Shown: one piece after another, positions 44,684 through 60,183 of the stretch
Numbering within the stretch: position 1 is the first letter of the stretch
Layout of the letters: each line of letters begins with the position of its first letter
DNA from: Ramazzottius varieornatus
Taxonomy: Eukaryota; Tardigrada; Eutardigrada; Parachela; Ramazzottiidae
Direction of reading: 5' to 3'
Length of the DNA: 64,000 nucleotides
NCBI GenBank assembly: GCA_001949185.1
Contig: BDGG01000009.1
Location: forward strand, 679,347 to 743,346
Notes under the pieces: model-generated
The model's database searches: none
What the model was told of the DNA's origin: nothing
Seen by the model: only the letters and a program-made list of their open reading frames with translations
Translations under genes and position numbers: made by a program

Positions 44684-45446
44684 ATGATGCTACTAAACAT
44701 CGACGCTACTCTGCGGGATCAGCTGCAAGTCATCGAAGAGGTGGATGTCGACACGGCCCAAGAGTTCTGCCAGTTCGCCCTGCAGCTGCTGGAAAAGGGA
44801 CCTCAGCCGAAGCTGCTGGAGAAAGCAGCAATGAAGCTCAACTGGACAGCTGAGAAACTGCAGACTATTCTAGAGGCCATTACCGAACTAGCGAGGAGAA
44901 GTGCGAAAGATAATACGGTGATTATTACGGCCCGTACCTGCTTGCATTTGACTACAAGCAATGATTTTGCTGATTGCATCATTTTCCTTTCGGCAGATCG
45001 ACAAGGAAGAGGTTTCGACTGTATTACGGGACGCTGGGATATCACCGACCATCGCCGAAGTCTTAGCCGAATTTTGTTCCTCATCCCGAGCTGCTCTGCA
45101 CGGATATCTCCATAACATTCACTGTAAAACACCGCGGCTTAAGAGATTGGAATGGCGCTTGGAAGTGGAGGTGCGCCAGTTTACTGCAGGCTAAGTGGGT
45201 TTTACGAGTTGTGTCGCTGTTGTGATGGTGGCATTTCTGTTACAGATTGCGTCCAGAACAGTGCAGAATAGTGTAAAGCCGCATCTTCTTCTCCAGCTGG
45301 AACTGGAGAACTCGCAGAGATCAAGCAAAGTTCACACCCTGCAGATGGACATTCCCACTTTATTACACGTGACGGAAGAGCTAGAGCAGGCATTACGAGA
45401 AGTGAAATCCACACATGCCAGAAAGATTATGAGAAACATCAAGTGA
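44684..45446 (+). CDS. COMMD2: COMM domain-containing protein 2
   Basis: Three exons, 44684-44917, 44997-45170, 45246-45446, sum 609 nt (202 aa; human 199). The N-terminal HN domain (LLEKGPQPKLLEKAAMKLNW) matches the RGANPKIYEGAARKLN region of COMMD2. The COMM domain has LKRLEWRLEVEIASRTVQ, HTLQMDIPTLLHVTEELEQA and ends HARKIMRNIK, paralleling the human ending HCRRVVRNIK. COMMD proteins form the Commander complex with CCDC22/CCDC93 in endosomal recycling. Either of two adjacent Met codons could start it. Confidence 0.92.
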
Positions 45447-46098
45447 AACCATCCTGTCCTCATCTTTCCCCTTTTTTCCTACTTATTACAATTTTCTTGT
45501 CGGTGGAGATGTCGAAGAGCTCGGGCCGTTTCTACGTTCTTCTATGAGCTTTCACAGATTTGCGTCAGAGCGTGAGTAAGGCTTCGCTGGAAGATCTCTA
45601 TGCAATCCTGAGCAAACGAATGGAAGCACGGATTGCGACTGACACACTTGGAACGTAGACAAGATGTGTGGTGCTAGGTACGTCCATGTTCAATGAAGAA
45701 ATTGCTATTTCGTTAGTATTAGCTTACCGGAAGTGGTCCGAGTACGTCGATCCTCAACTCTGTTGGCATTCTCGGTATGCCAAAAGGCAAAGTTGTCGGT
45801 GTCGATGTCTGGCACAGGACTTGGTTGACCGGTCCGTAGGTCGACCCATGTTGTCACCCAGGGCTTATGATTTGCGAAGTACCGTGCTCGTACAGTCAAC
45901 AGAAAGCCGAAGGAAAGTGACGTCATAGTACGAGTGCTGGCCAACGGAAAAAAGTCCAAAGCGACCAAAGCCAAAAGTCCAGCGGCCAAGAAGCTCCAGA
46001 GTCGAGACGAGCGCTAGCATGGCGGATTTTGAAGACCAGGAAGAGATGGACCTTGATGATGACGATTATCACGAATAGTTTAGCAATCTAGTTTAATT
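45447..46098. other. Intergenic region with a WW-domain relic
   Basis: No complete gene. A minus-strand fragment at about 45940-45790 resembles a NEDD4-type WW domain and is listed separately. A short basic/acidic plus-strand reading near 45900-46078 is not convincing as a gene. Confidence 0.4.
45790..45940 (-). pseudogene. WW-domain fragment related to the local NEDD4-type gene
   Basis: The minus strand reads RARYFANHKPWVTTWVDLRT followed by GQPSPVP. The second WW domain of the NEDD4-type gene at about 57040-57125 reads GRLFFIDHNTRLTTWVDPRT followed by SRPSPLP. Nucleotides around TGGGTCGA-C/T-C and CCAAGTCCT agree closely. The first Trp and its upstream part are eroded, and no splice context was found. 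Best read as an inverted partial duplicate that has decayed. Confidence 0.5.
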
Positions 46099-46266
46099 AA
46101 GACATTGCGACTGAAGGTCCGACTCTCACATGTGAGCGAATCTCTCACAGGTCAACGTCATTGTTGTCGTTTATCTCGAAACGGCCAAGCAGAGAAACGA
46201 CAACAATGTCGATTCGTGAGAGCCCTACTCACATGTGACAGTCGGACCTTCGGTCGCAGTCTCTTG
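46099..46266. repeat. Fold-back (long hairpin) element, about 165 bp
   Basis: The left part (46106 on: TGCGACTGAAGGTCCGAC, then CTCACATGTGAG, then CATTGTTGTCGTTT) is mirrored by the right part ending at 46258 (AAACGACAACAATG, CTCACATGTGA, GTCGGACCTTCGGTCGCA). Only about 20 bp of loop separate them. The two arms cover nearly the whole element, as in foldback/Tourist-like transposons. It differs in sequence from the HE family. Confidence 0.72.
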
Positions 46267-46590
46267 AATATCGTGCGCAAACTTAATTCACGTCCTCTTT
46301 TGCGAGAGCTCCGCCTAAAAGGCTGGCCTTCCAGCGAAGCTTTAGAATGAATCATAGACCGCTGAGTCATCGTAGAAAGCTGTTCAGGCATTCTAAAGCC
46401 CTTAAATTGGGGAAACTATGGCAAGCCTGAGCCTATGGCGGAAAGATCAAAGGATGGGAACCAAGGTTCATTCACATCTGGCGTAGTAGAAAGCGTCTTT
46501 CAGTCAAATAATCAACTCCACTAACATGTGGACCCCGCCCACACCGGTTGCCACGCCCATTGACCAATTGACGAAAAGAACGGGCCAATA

Positions 46591-46796
46591 AACCAGCTGC
46601 GATTGGGCGGTTAACCTCTCAATGCCAATGGCTAGTATCGGCGGTCAAACCTAGCAAAACCAATAGCCGGCCCCTAGTGCTCAACCTAGAAAGATCAATG
46701 GTCACCTACTAGTGGTCAAGACAGCAAGACCAACGGTTAGCCACTAGTGGTCAATCTACCAAGATCAATGGTCAACCACTAGTGATCAACCAACCT
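46591..46796. repeat. 35-bp tandem repeat upstream of GPN2
   Basis: Five units begin at exactly 35-bp spacing (46627, 46662, 46697, 46732, 46767), plus a degenerate 36-bp unit at 46591. Units start AATGGTC or AATAGCC and contain CACTAGTGGTCAA and a terminal AAGATC or AAAACC. The array ends about 140 bp before the GPN2 ATG, so it lies in or next to the promoter. Confidence 0.8.
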
Positions 46797-46937
46797 GTCA
46801 TTACGTGATGTCATATGACATCACCTGCCTTCGTTGTTTTCGTTTTCAAGATTAATTTTGATCAGGACTCCTGTTTTTCATTCTCCTCGTTCTCCAATCT
46901 CCATCCTCATCCTCCGCAGAAACGTAACTCACCCACC

Positions 46938-48279
46938 ATGTCAAAGAAGCCTCGATTTGGACAGTTGGTCATTGGACCTCCGGGGAGCGGGAAAACGACC
47001 TATTGTCATGAGATCGCCCTGCTAATCCAGCATGTGTTCAACCGGAAGGTGGTCATTGTCAACCTGGACCCTGCCAACGAATGCCTGCCATATAGCCCAG
47101 GCATTGACGTCCAGGAGCTTGTCAGCGTAGAAGACGTTATGGAGGTCGAAGAGCTAGGTCCGAATGGAGGTAATGATGGTACAATTTTTTGAACCAAATC
47201 GTTTCTTAAGTCGCGCACACTTTGAGCCGATTACAATGAGAACCTGCGCCACTGGAGATAACTATCTGGTTCAATCATTTGCCCACATCTCGTATATGTT
47301 CTGTTTTTCTAGCTATGGTATTCGCCATCGAGCAACTGGAACGGGATAAAGATTGGCTATTCTCCAAGATATCCTCCTTCAGCGACGAGCACTTCTTCAT
47401 CTTTGACTGTCCTGGTCAGATCGAGCTGTATTCCCACCACCAGTCCTTCCAGCACATTTGCGAAGCCCTCATCAAAGAGTTCGACTTCCGTCTGGCCACC
47501 GTACAGCTGATCGACTCCTACTACTGCAGCGATCCCTCAACTTTCATCTCGGTGGTACTCGCTTCCCTCAGCACAATGCTGCGTCTGGGTCTTCCACACA
47601 CAAACGTCCTTTCGAAGGTCGATCTTATTCAAAAAATGGGCAAGCTTGACTTCGACTTGTCCTTCTACACGGAAGTTGCGAGTTTGGAGTACCTTGTGGA
47701 CCGTCTCGAAGTACGTATACTGCTCTTCTATTGGTAATTGGGACGCCATGGCATCGAATGATTTCACCCACCCAGAGCGTTATCTGACGTGACGCACTTT
47801 CTCATTGTCGGTTGCTGAAAGTGTGCGCCGCTTGTGAAGAGGATCTGGGTGGACTCATTTGCTGGTTTCCCCATCGTACATCATTCATTCTGGCTACATA
47901 AACTGTATTGCATCTACAGGGGAACCCTTTTGGTAAGAAGCTGGCAAAGCTCAGCAAAGCCATATGCGAAGTTATCGATGATTTCAGCCTGGTGTCGTTT
48001 GTGCCTATCAGTATTATGGTAAGTAGAAACCCGCGTTTACCGTGGGGCCGTTACGTTACGCTTACCGTACTTTCTTTCCAGGAACGAGAAACGCTTTACC
48101 ATCTCGTGAAGAAGATTGATAAAACTATCGGTTACAGTTTATCCGACCTGGAAGAGCGGAAAGTTAGGCAGACGGCAAACCTCACGCCTTCCGAGGCAGA
48201 GTTTGACTACTCGCTGCTTTGCAACCTTCAGGAAAAATACATAACGAATTCTACCAACGAAGACCTAGACACTCTGTGA
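46938..48279 (+). CDS. GPN2: GPN-loop GTPase 2
   Basis: Four exons, 46938-47169, 47313-47710, 47920-48018, 48082-48279, sum 927 nt (308 aa; human 310). Visible motifs are the P-loop [11 protein letters not shown] (residues 13-23), VNLDPANE, the family-defining GPNG insert (split by intron 1), FDCPGQIEL (G3), LSKVDLI (G4-like) and a C-terminal IQEKY-like LQEKY. GPN2 works with GPN1/GPN3 in the assembly and nuclear import of RNA polymerase II and III. The start has a good ACC ATG context. HE copies lie in introns 1 and 2. Confidence 0.95.
47195..47285. repeat. HE element, single hairpin
   Basis: Occupies most of the 143-bp GPN2 intron 1. Confidence 0.78.
47745..47870. repeat. HE element, single hairpin
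   Basis: In GPN2 intron 2; outer GGTTTCCCC-type end retained. Confidence 0.78.
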
Positions 48280-48365
48280 TTATCTTTTGTTTTAGACAGT
48301 CCATTTTATTGTCTGACAAATCCCGTGATGCTCAGTAAGAGAAATGACATTTTCTTTCGGGAGGT

Positions 48366-51022
48366 TTATACCGCAACAGCCGGTACCGGCGTAAGAGCCG
48401 TAAGAACACTAGCAGTATTCGATTCTATGATATCCGCTTGTACTTCGGCAGAACTAAACTCTGAAGCAGAAACAAGTACATCCATAACACCCAAAAGACC
48501 TCTGAGTTCTTTCTGCGTTTCAATCTCCAGACCTAGTATCTCTTGAAATCTGTCGATGAGGGCGTCCAACTCCGCGGACTTTCCGTAAACGAATGGATAA
48601 AGCTCTATAAAGGCAAACGAACAGTCAGTATGACGGACAGTCAAAACTGTATGGAAAAGGAAACTTGCCCCAAAACAGCTGGGCAACACCCATCACGACA
48701 TTCGCGTAACGGGCATCGGTCACGTATCGGCACATGAAGCCGAGAATGTCCACCAGGTCTTCGGGTGCTCGGCCTGCGAGAGCAGGCAGTAACCCGCTGC
48801 GACGGTCAAGTTCTTGCATCATTGTGACGGTAACGTCAGGCATCGAGCTCCACACATGATACTATGGTTATCGAAAAAGAAGCCATGAGCTCGTGTAGAT
48901 TTTCATGAGGCAATCGTTACTGTATCTAGGTGCCGACACCAACCTTTAGAACACGATCCAAGGCTTTTGTGAACTGGAACTTCTTGAGGTATTTGTCATG
49001 CTGCTTCAAGAACTCTCTTTCTTCCTCTTTCACCCGTATTGCACTCTACAAGGAAATCAGAAAGTATGAACGGAGGACCTGGGGAATCGAACTCTACAAG
49101 ATTCTTTCTCCACGTGGCGCACGCTCCAGCTAGTATTACCGGAAACATGCGCCACTTGGAAAAACCGATCTGGTCGAGTTATGAGTGCCGACCACCCATA
49201 CCTGTAAATCAAGTTTTGAACAATCCAGCGCGAGTTCCTTACCTCATCGGGCGTGTAGTATTTTTCTTTGAGCAAATATTTTCCCCACTTCTTTTTCTCT
49301 ATCGCCTTCTGCTCCATTGCTTCTTCGTCTACGGGTTCCTTCCTCTTCCGTATCGATATGACGCCATCAGTCATTCCAACACACAGGGTCTCATCGTCGG
49401 GCTGAAGACGAAAAAACGTGAAGAAAACTTATCGCACACGAACAGTCAAACATTCCACTCACCGAGACACCAATACTGAGTACAGGTGTGGCAAAGTCCA
49501 TTGAGTGTACGACAGTATAGGATGCCATATCGTAAATCTTCACATGCCGATCAATGGAAGAAGATAGAAGTCGCGAGTATCCACTCGCAAAACACAAGTC
49601 TGTTATTGTCTTATGATGGCTGCTGAAGGATGTTAGACAAGAACCGCCTGCTACTATGTCCCATACTTTGATGGTTGTCCCACCTGGGAAAAATCAGAAT
49701 GATGACTATGCTTCCTCGGCTAATGGGCAAAGGGTCATACTGTCAACTACACCAAATCGTTTCCCAAGCCGCGCATGTCTGCGGTGTTGCTAGTCATGAG
49801 CGTGCGTCACTTGGGAAAGCGAACTGGTCGAGATTGTTTTCCGAGCTCCAAGGCATTCCACTACTCGGACCTGCTGTAAGGACAATGTTGCCGCTTGTGG
49901 TCATCAGGACAGATTCGATGGGTGCGCCATGGTTAAACTCTTGAACAGTCTCGTTGGTCCGTAGGTCGAAGACGCGAGCTTTGTGGTCGTAGGACCCGGA
50001 GACAAATATGGAGTGACTGCTCAGGGAGACATCTCCGGACCGCACATAATCCTACAGCAGTAAAGTTAGTATGAAGGTTGATAAAGAAGAGCCTTCTGTC
50101 TGTTTACTTACCCCGTGATCTTTGAAAGTCCTGAGCTGCGTCTGAGAAGGTATGTCGAAGTAGCGCGCACTCCGATCGTCACCGAAGGATATAACATGAG
50201 AGTTATCGGTTGTGAAGCGAGTGCAGTGAACGGGTCTGGAAAGAACTCGAGGTTTCAAGATTGCACAATACGGCTTGCGGAAAATGGTCAAAGTTTCTCT
50301 GACTAAAAGAACTGTCTAGCCAGAGCACTTACGCCTTATGGTTCTTGAACTCTCGTAGCATCGACTTCGTGGCTACATCGAATATTCGAACGAACCCTTC
50401 CTCTCCACCGACTGCCTAAAAGTCAATCAAACCGCAGTTTGCAAAGCATCTATCGGTACTGCTACCGGCAAGGGAGACGTGAGCCTAATGTATCATACCA
50501 GAAGCTTCCCATCCGAGCGGAACTCTGCGCCGTATGCTGCCTCTTTGAAGCGCGAGAAGGTCTTGATGGTGTCCAAAAGTCGGGGATTAAATACTTGAAC
50601 CTAAAATGGCATGTTGTTCAGCACTTCGATCATTTCTGTGAGAGTCATGAAACATTCCTATGCCATTGGTGCCTGTCTCACACGATAGGTATGCAACAAG
50701 TGCGACACGAAGAACCAGGGAAGTTCCGTCAGGACGCAAGAGAGAACGAGCACGAGCCTACCTTCGCTGAGGTAGTGACGGCGAAGAGATGTGGCTTGGT
50801 CCGGGAGAAACAAACGCTTTGTACGGGCCCATACTCTTTGACGGTAACAGGAAACTGCAGATGACAAATAGAAAGTAAAAACGCTCATAGCTATCATAGC
50901 CATTAGGCAACGTCAAGCTGCGACACACTCACGTCAAAATTCCTCCAGTACTGATCATCCGGAGTAGGGTCTCCTTTTAACCGAGGTAACGTTTTTCGCT
51001 GGATCGGTTTAAAAGACGCCAT
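48366..51022 (-). CDS. UTP15: U3 snoRNA-associated protein 15 homologue (UTP15)
   Basis: Eleven exons: 51022-50933, 50854-50762, 50600-50499, 50415-50333, 50235-50112, 50051-49871, 49683-49463, 49401-49243, 49045-48944, 48861-48669, 48604-48366; sum 1587 nt (528 aa; human 518). It is a WD40 propeller of the t-UTP subcomplex, which promotes pre-rRNA transcription and 18S processing. It begins MASFKPIQ, with KTFSRFKEAAYGAEFRSDGK, FVSGSYDHKARVFD, SSSIDRHVKIYD, SYTVVHSMDF and DDETLCVGMTDG. The UTP15 C-terminal domain has FTKALDRVL and TVTMMQELDRRSGLLPALAG. The last intron uses a GC donor (G|GCAAGT), required for the frame. HE copies lie in introns 6 and 8. Confidence 0.94.
49075..49190. repeat. 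HE element, single hairpin
   Basis: In UTP15 intron 8; CACGTGGCGCACG...CATGCGCCACTTGG. Confidence 0.8.
49740..49855. repeat. HE element, single hairpin
   Basis: In UTP15 intron 6; CCCAAGCCGCGCATG...CGTGCGTCACTTGGG. Confidence 0.8.
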
Positions 51023-51638
51023 CGGTCAATCTCCAGGATCCCGGAATAGGATGGTGCAACGACAACCGATGGAGAAGCAGCACTAGATCGGCACCGGAAG
51101 TGCGGGATAGATGATCCGTACGAGTAGTCCTTTTCGCCGTGTCCTTTTCTTCCGCCGTTCCTGAACGGCAGCTGTGTTAACTTGTCCTGCCAGAGCCAGC
51201 GCTGTACCTAAAGCGACAAACACAGAACAGAGTGGTGCACTGCTTTGTGGAAGATGGTTAGTTGAGGCTTCAGAGTCTGAGACATCAGACATCTCATACG
51301 AACACTTTTGGAAAATCCACGGAGAGAATTCTCATGCAAACATTGCGATAAGTTTCCTTTCGGTTGTGCAAATAACGCACGGTAGGTTACGAGACGTGGG
51401 TCTGAGTGTGCGCATGCACTTAGTACATTCCCGCCCAATGGCTTTTGTTAGCCGTCGAAACGCATACATTATCACTTCCGTCGAGGCTACAGTAAGTGCA
51501 GTTGTCTCCCAACTCTCCTCTCCGATTCCTCTGGAAGATCCTAATTCCTGACTGCATATTCTATCGGACCGTCCGGATAAACATGTCTAGGATTTAGTGA
51601 AGTGCGCAAGATCTGGAGTAAGCACGTACTGTACAACA
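51023..51638. promoter_or_regulatory. Divergent UTP15/CHID1 promoter region
   Basis: The two genes are transcribed away from each other across 616 bp. An ETS-type site CCGGAAGTG lies at 51094-51102, 72 bp upstream of the UTP15 ATG. ETS/GABP sites are common in bidirectional housekeeping promoters. CCGGAAGT-like strings are fairly frequent elsewhere in the window, so this one is not diagnostic. Confidence 0.4.
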
Positions 51639-53901
51639 ATGGAGCTGCAGTTTCCGCCGCTTCCAGACTACGCGAATCTCCTGAAGTTCATGGTCGTAGC
51701 ATTGGCGGCTGTAGGAACAGTTCAACCAAAGGTAAGTGTGTCAGATGACGAACCAGATCTGGATGGAGCGCAGTTGGATTATCAGTGAATACATAATGGT
51801 ACCGAACGTTTAATGGTACTGAAGGGTTGCGTATACGGTTATGGAGTTGTGTAAAAATATCGTACATCTTCAGCTGGCGACAGATGCAGACAAAGACTTG
51901 TACTCGCCAGACAGCCTACCGCAGAGATTCGTAACGAACAAGCTCGTCACTACCAAGCCGGACATTCTCGACATCCTCGACTATCACAACACGACTTCCT
52001 TGGACGATGGTGAGGTGGGGGAAAGCAGACGGACAAAGCACTTCGTCCTCGCATACGTCACGCCGGTAAATTTTGCGGTTTATTTACATGCTGATGAACA
52101 GACTTCCGGCAGAGAAGTGTTATGTAGTTCAAGTCGCTCTCGTTGTGTTTCTACATCGCGGTCCTTTGCTTTGCAGTGGAACAATAAGGGATACGATCGC
52201 GCAATGAAATTCGCCCACAAGTTTACCCACATTTCACCCGTGTGGTTGCAAGCTCATACCAACAAGGAAGCTTCTCGCTATGTTATCAAAGGAACTCATG
52301 ATATTGACGCAGGTAAATGACTTTAGGTATGTATTGTAAAGGATTTTACGCTACCTAATGCTGTAGTATGGGCACCTTCTGTTCGGACCCTGCGGACGTT
52401 GGCGGACCACGTACGTTGCTTCACTGAGTGAATCTGAGCTCTGTGTTGCAGGCTGGGTGGAACGGCTAAGAACCGCCAACAAGGATTTGAGGATCGGTAA
52501 GAAAACTACGGTCTTGGTGAACTCTGTTTGTCGATTTCGAGTTGTATGTATACAAGTTCGTGAAAGTTCCCAGGCTCCTTCTGGAAGGCTTCGATTCTCC
52601 CGCCTATCAGAAGCTCTTCTACGACGCTGATTACGCTCATGCCTTAGCATCTGTAATTGGCAAATGTCTCAAGGTTCGCTATCAGCCGTCCCGAACGATA
52701 TTCCGCATATTGGGTGTAAACACTGTACGAATCGTTTCCTCAGACTTATCTGCTTTTTTTTAGAAGTATGAGCTGGACGGCGTCGTTCTGGAGATGTGGC
52801 AGCAGCTGAACGAAGATGTGCATCGCCGGTAAGTACGCATACGTACTGTCAGAAGATATTCTTACTTCCTTCTTCACTTGTTTTTCTTTTTGCGGAGAGC
52901 TGCACCAATTTTCTATTCCTAGGGCAATGCGCAACGCCATCAAAACAATCGCTGACAAGATGAGCAAGGATGGATTTGAGACGATTTTGGTGGTTCCTCC
53001 ATCTGGTGGAGAAAAGTACGGTAAAGCTTTCCGTTTGTGCGCTAATGTTCATGCTATGGTCTGCTACAGCTCTCGACTTCTTTATTGCAGTTTACCAGGA
53101 AGATTCCGGACCGAGGACTTCAACTTTCTAGCTTCATCGGTCAAGGCATTTAGCGTAATGACTTACGACCATCCCAGAACCTACTCGAGGTATTGTCCTC
53201 ACTTCCGGTCACCGAAAGGATGTTCCTCTTCCTTCAGTTATTCGTGCTAACTTAACTGATATTCAAGTATTATCGATATGTAGTGCTGGCGCCATTGCTC
53301 CGTTACCCTGGGTGATTGACAGCATCGAAAGTATCGTACCCGAAGCGAAAGAGAAGTCTAAGCGGAAGAAGATCCTGCTGGGTCTGAATCATTATGGATA
53401 CGATTTCTCGCGCAAGAGCGGCGCAAATGCTCTAACGTCGTCTGCGTGAGTCATTCTTCCATGTTAATCGTCGAAGGACATTAGACATCGGTACGTCAGA
53501 ACTTTATTCCGACAGCTACTTGGATCAGCTGGCGAAGTACCGTCCAAGTCTTCAGTGGGACGCCACCGGTAGGGAGCACGTCTACAAATACAGGTTTGGC
53601 GAACCCGCAGTCGAATACTGCTTCAGAAGCGAAGATTGCTTGATATCATATTTTGTTCAGCGACGAGACTGGAGAGCATATTGTACACTATCCGACCCTG
53701 AAATCTTTGGATGAGAGAATTAACTTATCGATAATGATGAATGTCGGGTTAGCGATCTGGGATCTCGGCCAAGGTGGGTCATTCTCTGGATTTGGAATTT
53801 TTCATTCTCTATATAATGGCGTATAGTGATCGAGAACACTCTGGGAACTCCGTCACACGTCTCTCCTTTTAGGACTGGAATATTTTCTCGATTTACTTTG
53901 A
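51639..53901 (+). CDS. CHID1: Chitinase domain-containing protein 1 (GH18 family, CHID1)
   Basis: Twelve exons: 51639-51731, 51874-52065, 52177-52312, 52452-52496, 52567-52673, 52764-52828, 52923-53020, 53099-53189, 53284-53445, 53516-53593, 53661-53773, 53873-53901; sum 1209 nt (402 aa; human 393). A hydrophobic segment near the N-terminus (LLKFMVVALAAVGTV) fits a signal peptide. The GH18 barrel shows YVTPWNNKGYD, FTHISPVWLQ, ELDGVVLEMW (beta-4 position; Asp and Glu kept, motif incomplete), FSVMTYD, KILLGLNHYGYDF, HYPTLKSLDERI and the ending GLEYFLDLL, all as in CHID1/SI-CLP. That protein is a lysosomal/secreted chito-oligosaccharide-binding factor. The acceptor at 53099 is preferred over one at 53091. 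Confidence 0.93.
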
Positions 53902-55286
53902 TGCGTGACAAAGACCCAAGAACGTGCCGCCACTGATGGAATCCAAGAGCGCTCTGGTTCGTCGTTGCGCTCTCGCACGGAATAACTCAAACCGTTTGCC
54001 TCAGAAATTTTTTGCCGCCGTGTTCGTTTGATTATGAAGCAGGCGATATGTGTCGTCGATATCTCCTTTTTGTTTTCTGTTCACGCGTTTGGATAGGTGA
54101 AAGAGACGTTTGATAACTTTGAACACTCTGATTGTACCGCAATCCAGACAATCAACTTAATCAACTTAAGTCCAACTGTGTCCTGATAATTCGCCTCTCA
54201 TTGACTCTATACAGCACGTCATGAGTTCAGTACGAGTTTTGATTCAGTGGTTCGATTAGCCATGTCACTGCATGGACCTGTAGTCCGTTATGCATGCAAT
54301 AAACTAATCATAATCAAGGTGATGCCCTTTTGTACCGTACTCCTCTGTACACATGTGCCAGGCTGTCAGCAAAAAGAACTTCACGATTTTCCCATTTTCT
54401 CGTTTTTCTTCGAACGTTTGCAACGATAAAAGACATTTTGTTATTTATTGCTCCTTGGGCAGAGTCCGGACACTTACGTTGATCGAGGAAGCTGGAAATC
54501 TGGAACGGGCCTGATATTTTCTGTCTGTGAGATCATATCTCGGATGGCGGAATCTTGTCGCAATGCGTCTCATCGTCTTTTCCGTGGCTACTAGCTAGTG
54601 AGAGTTTTGCCTGGATTATTCTTATTTGGTCTTGCCCAGAGGTGAGCACTGACTAGTCTTGCGCGGGTATGCTGGTCGACTAACTTTGGGATTGTTGGAC
54701 GACGGAACGTAAAAGTGGTAGACGTGGCATTATATTTCCAGTCCCGTAATCCGTTGTCTTTGTGACCGCAGAAGGAATCAGAGATGATCCAGACGCGGTC
54801 ACTTCGCGTCATCACCTAACAGGGAAAAGTTTTGCTGTTGTCTACCATATCTGACACTCCGTAAGGTTGGGAAGACCAGCTGGAAAATCGGGACGACAAC
54901 GTTAACCTTATGGCTGAGTCAGGCGCTATCGTCTATCTATATAGGACCATTCATGATGTCATTATGTCACATACAAGATTTGCACTTGGGCTTTTCGGGC
55001 GTTATCTTCCTCCCTACGTCTATAGGCTTGATACTAGGTGCCTTGTAGGAAAGACAGGTGCTCGTTACTTTGATAAGGATTTGTACACATAGAGGATGTT
55101 GGGAGAATATGGAGTGAAAATGGAATATCCAGATTTCTTATGTAATGAGCCTAATGATGTGTTTGTGTCCTTGCAGAACTGCCAGAAGTACATGTCACTT
55201 GTTTCTGCTGAATCGCGCTACCGCTACGGGATTATCTGTAGTACAAACAAGGGCCTGAATTCTTCCTTATCACAGACGCGCGTCGA
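53902..55286. other. Intergenic/5' UTR region before the NEDD4-type gene
   Basis: The first coding exon of the ligase follows an acceptor (atcacag, before 55274), so at least one 5' UTR exon lies here or upstream. Short open frames near 54910-55090 have no family resemblance. No HE copies, unusual for 1.4 kb in this window. Confidence 0.4.
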
Positions 55287-59394
<4,108 letters not shown>

Positions 59395-60183
59395 CTTCCG
59401 CTTATGAGGCTTTTACAGTTCGTCACAGTACCGAGCCGTTGGTTTCTTCGCTTCTTTCCATGTCTAGATCCGTTACACAACTGTTTTCCCCCTGTGGTCG
59501 ACTGTTGGGATTTTGTAGAATTTTATCAGTCTGATGCATGGTTTTCATTTGCGTAATTTGTGTAAGGCTGTAACCAGCCGGTATTTTAATTCAGAGTTTA
59601 CCTGGTGTCTTGGTGGTGGGTGATTTTTTTATTGGCCCATCCATCTTTTTGTCAAATTTAGTTTCGGTCCACTGTGAGGACTTCCGTGAAATGGAACAAC
59701 ATGTCGTTCTTATCACCCGGGCTTTTTATTCTGGTTTGATCACCATAAAGAAGCTAGGCAAACAAAGTGTACAATATCGTTATCTAGTGGCACACGCCTT
59801 CATTGCTGCTGGCTGGAAACTGCGCCACTTGGAAAAGCGATCTGTCGGGTTTGCTGGGTCTAAGTGGCGCACGCTTCTAGCCAAAATCACTGGAAACATG
59901 CGCCACTCTAGATAACGATCTTGCACGTTTTGTTTGCCCAGCTCCGAAATGGAGCTGGGCAAACAAAGTTTCAGAAATGGTTTTCCGGCTTTTATGACTT
60001 CTCCCGCGTTGCGTATCGGTACTAACAGGCAAGCAATAGCTGGAAAGTTTTTCACTGTTCACAACTACAAGAATCCTTCGGAATTCAACAAAATTAATAA
60101 AACTGCAACAAGGAACTGTGGAAAATTGAAAACAAAATGATTAAAATAAACATGAAAACTTGAACGACCGTTCTGACTAGACT
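59395..60183. other. Convergent spacer with HE element and abutting terminal repeats
   Basis: Between the stops of the NEDD4-type gene and FKRP. It holds one complete double HE (59755-59945), whose right end abuts an inverted copy of the same terminus (59951-59967). No gene. Confidence 0.55.
59755..59967. repeat. HE element, double hairpin plus abutting inverted terminus
   Basis: Complete element whose right terminus TTTGTTTGCCCAGCTCC (59929-59945) faces a perfect reverse complement at 59951-59967 across five bases. Confidence 0.88.

Noticed and set aside
54910-55092. Short plus-strand frame upstream of the NEDD4-type gene
   Set aside because: No signal peptide, domain or splice evidence; more likely 5' UTR or intergenic DNA.
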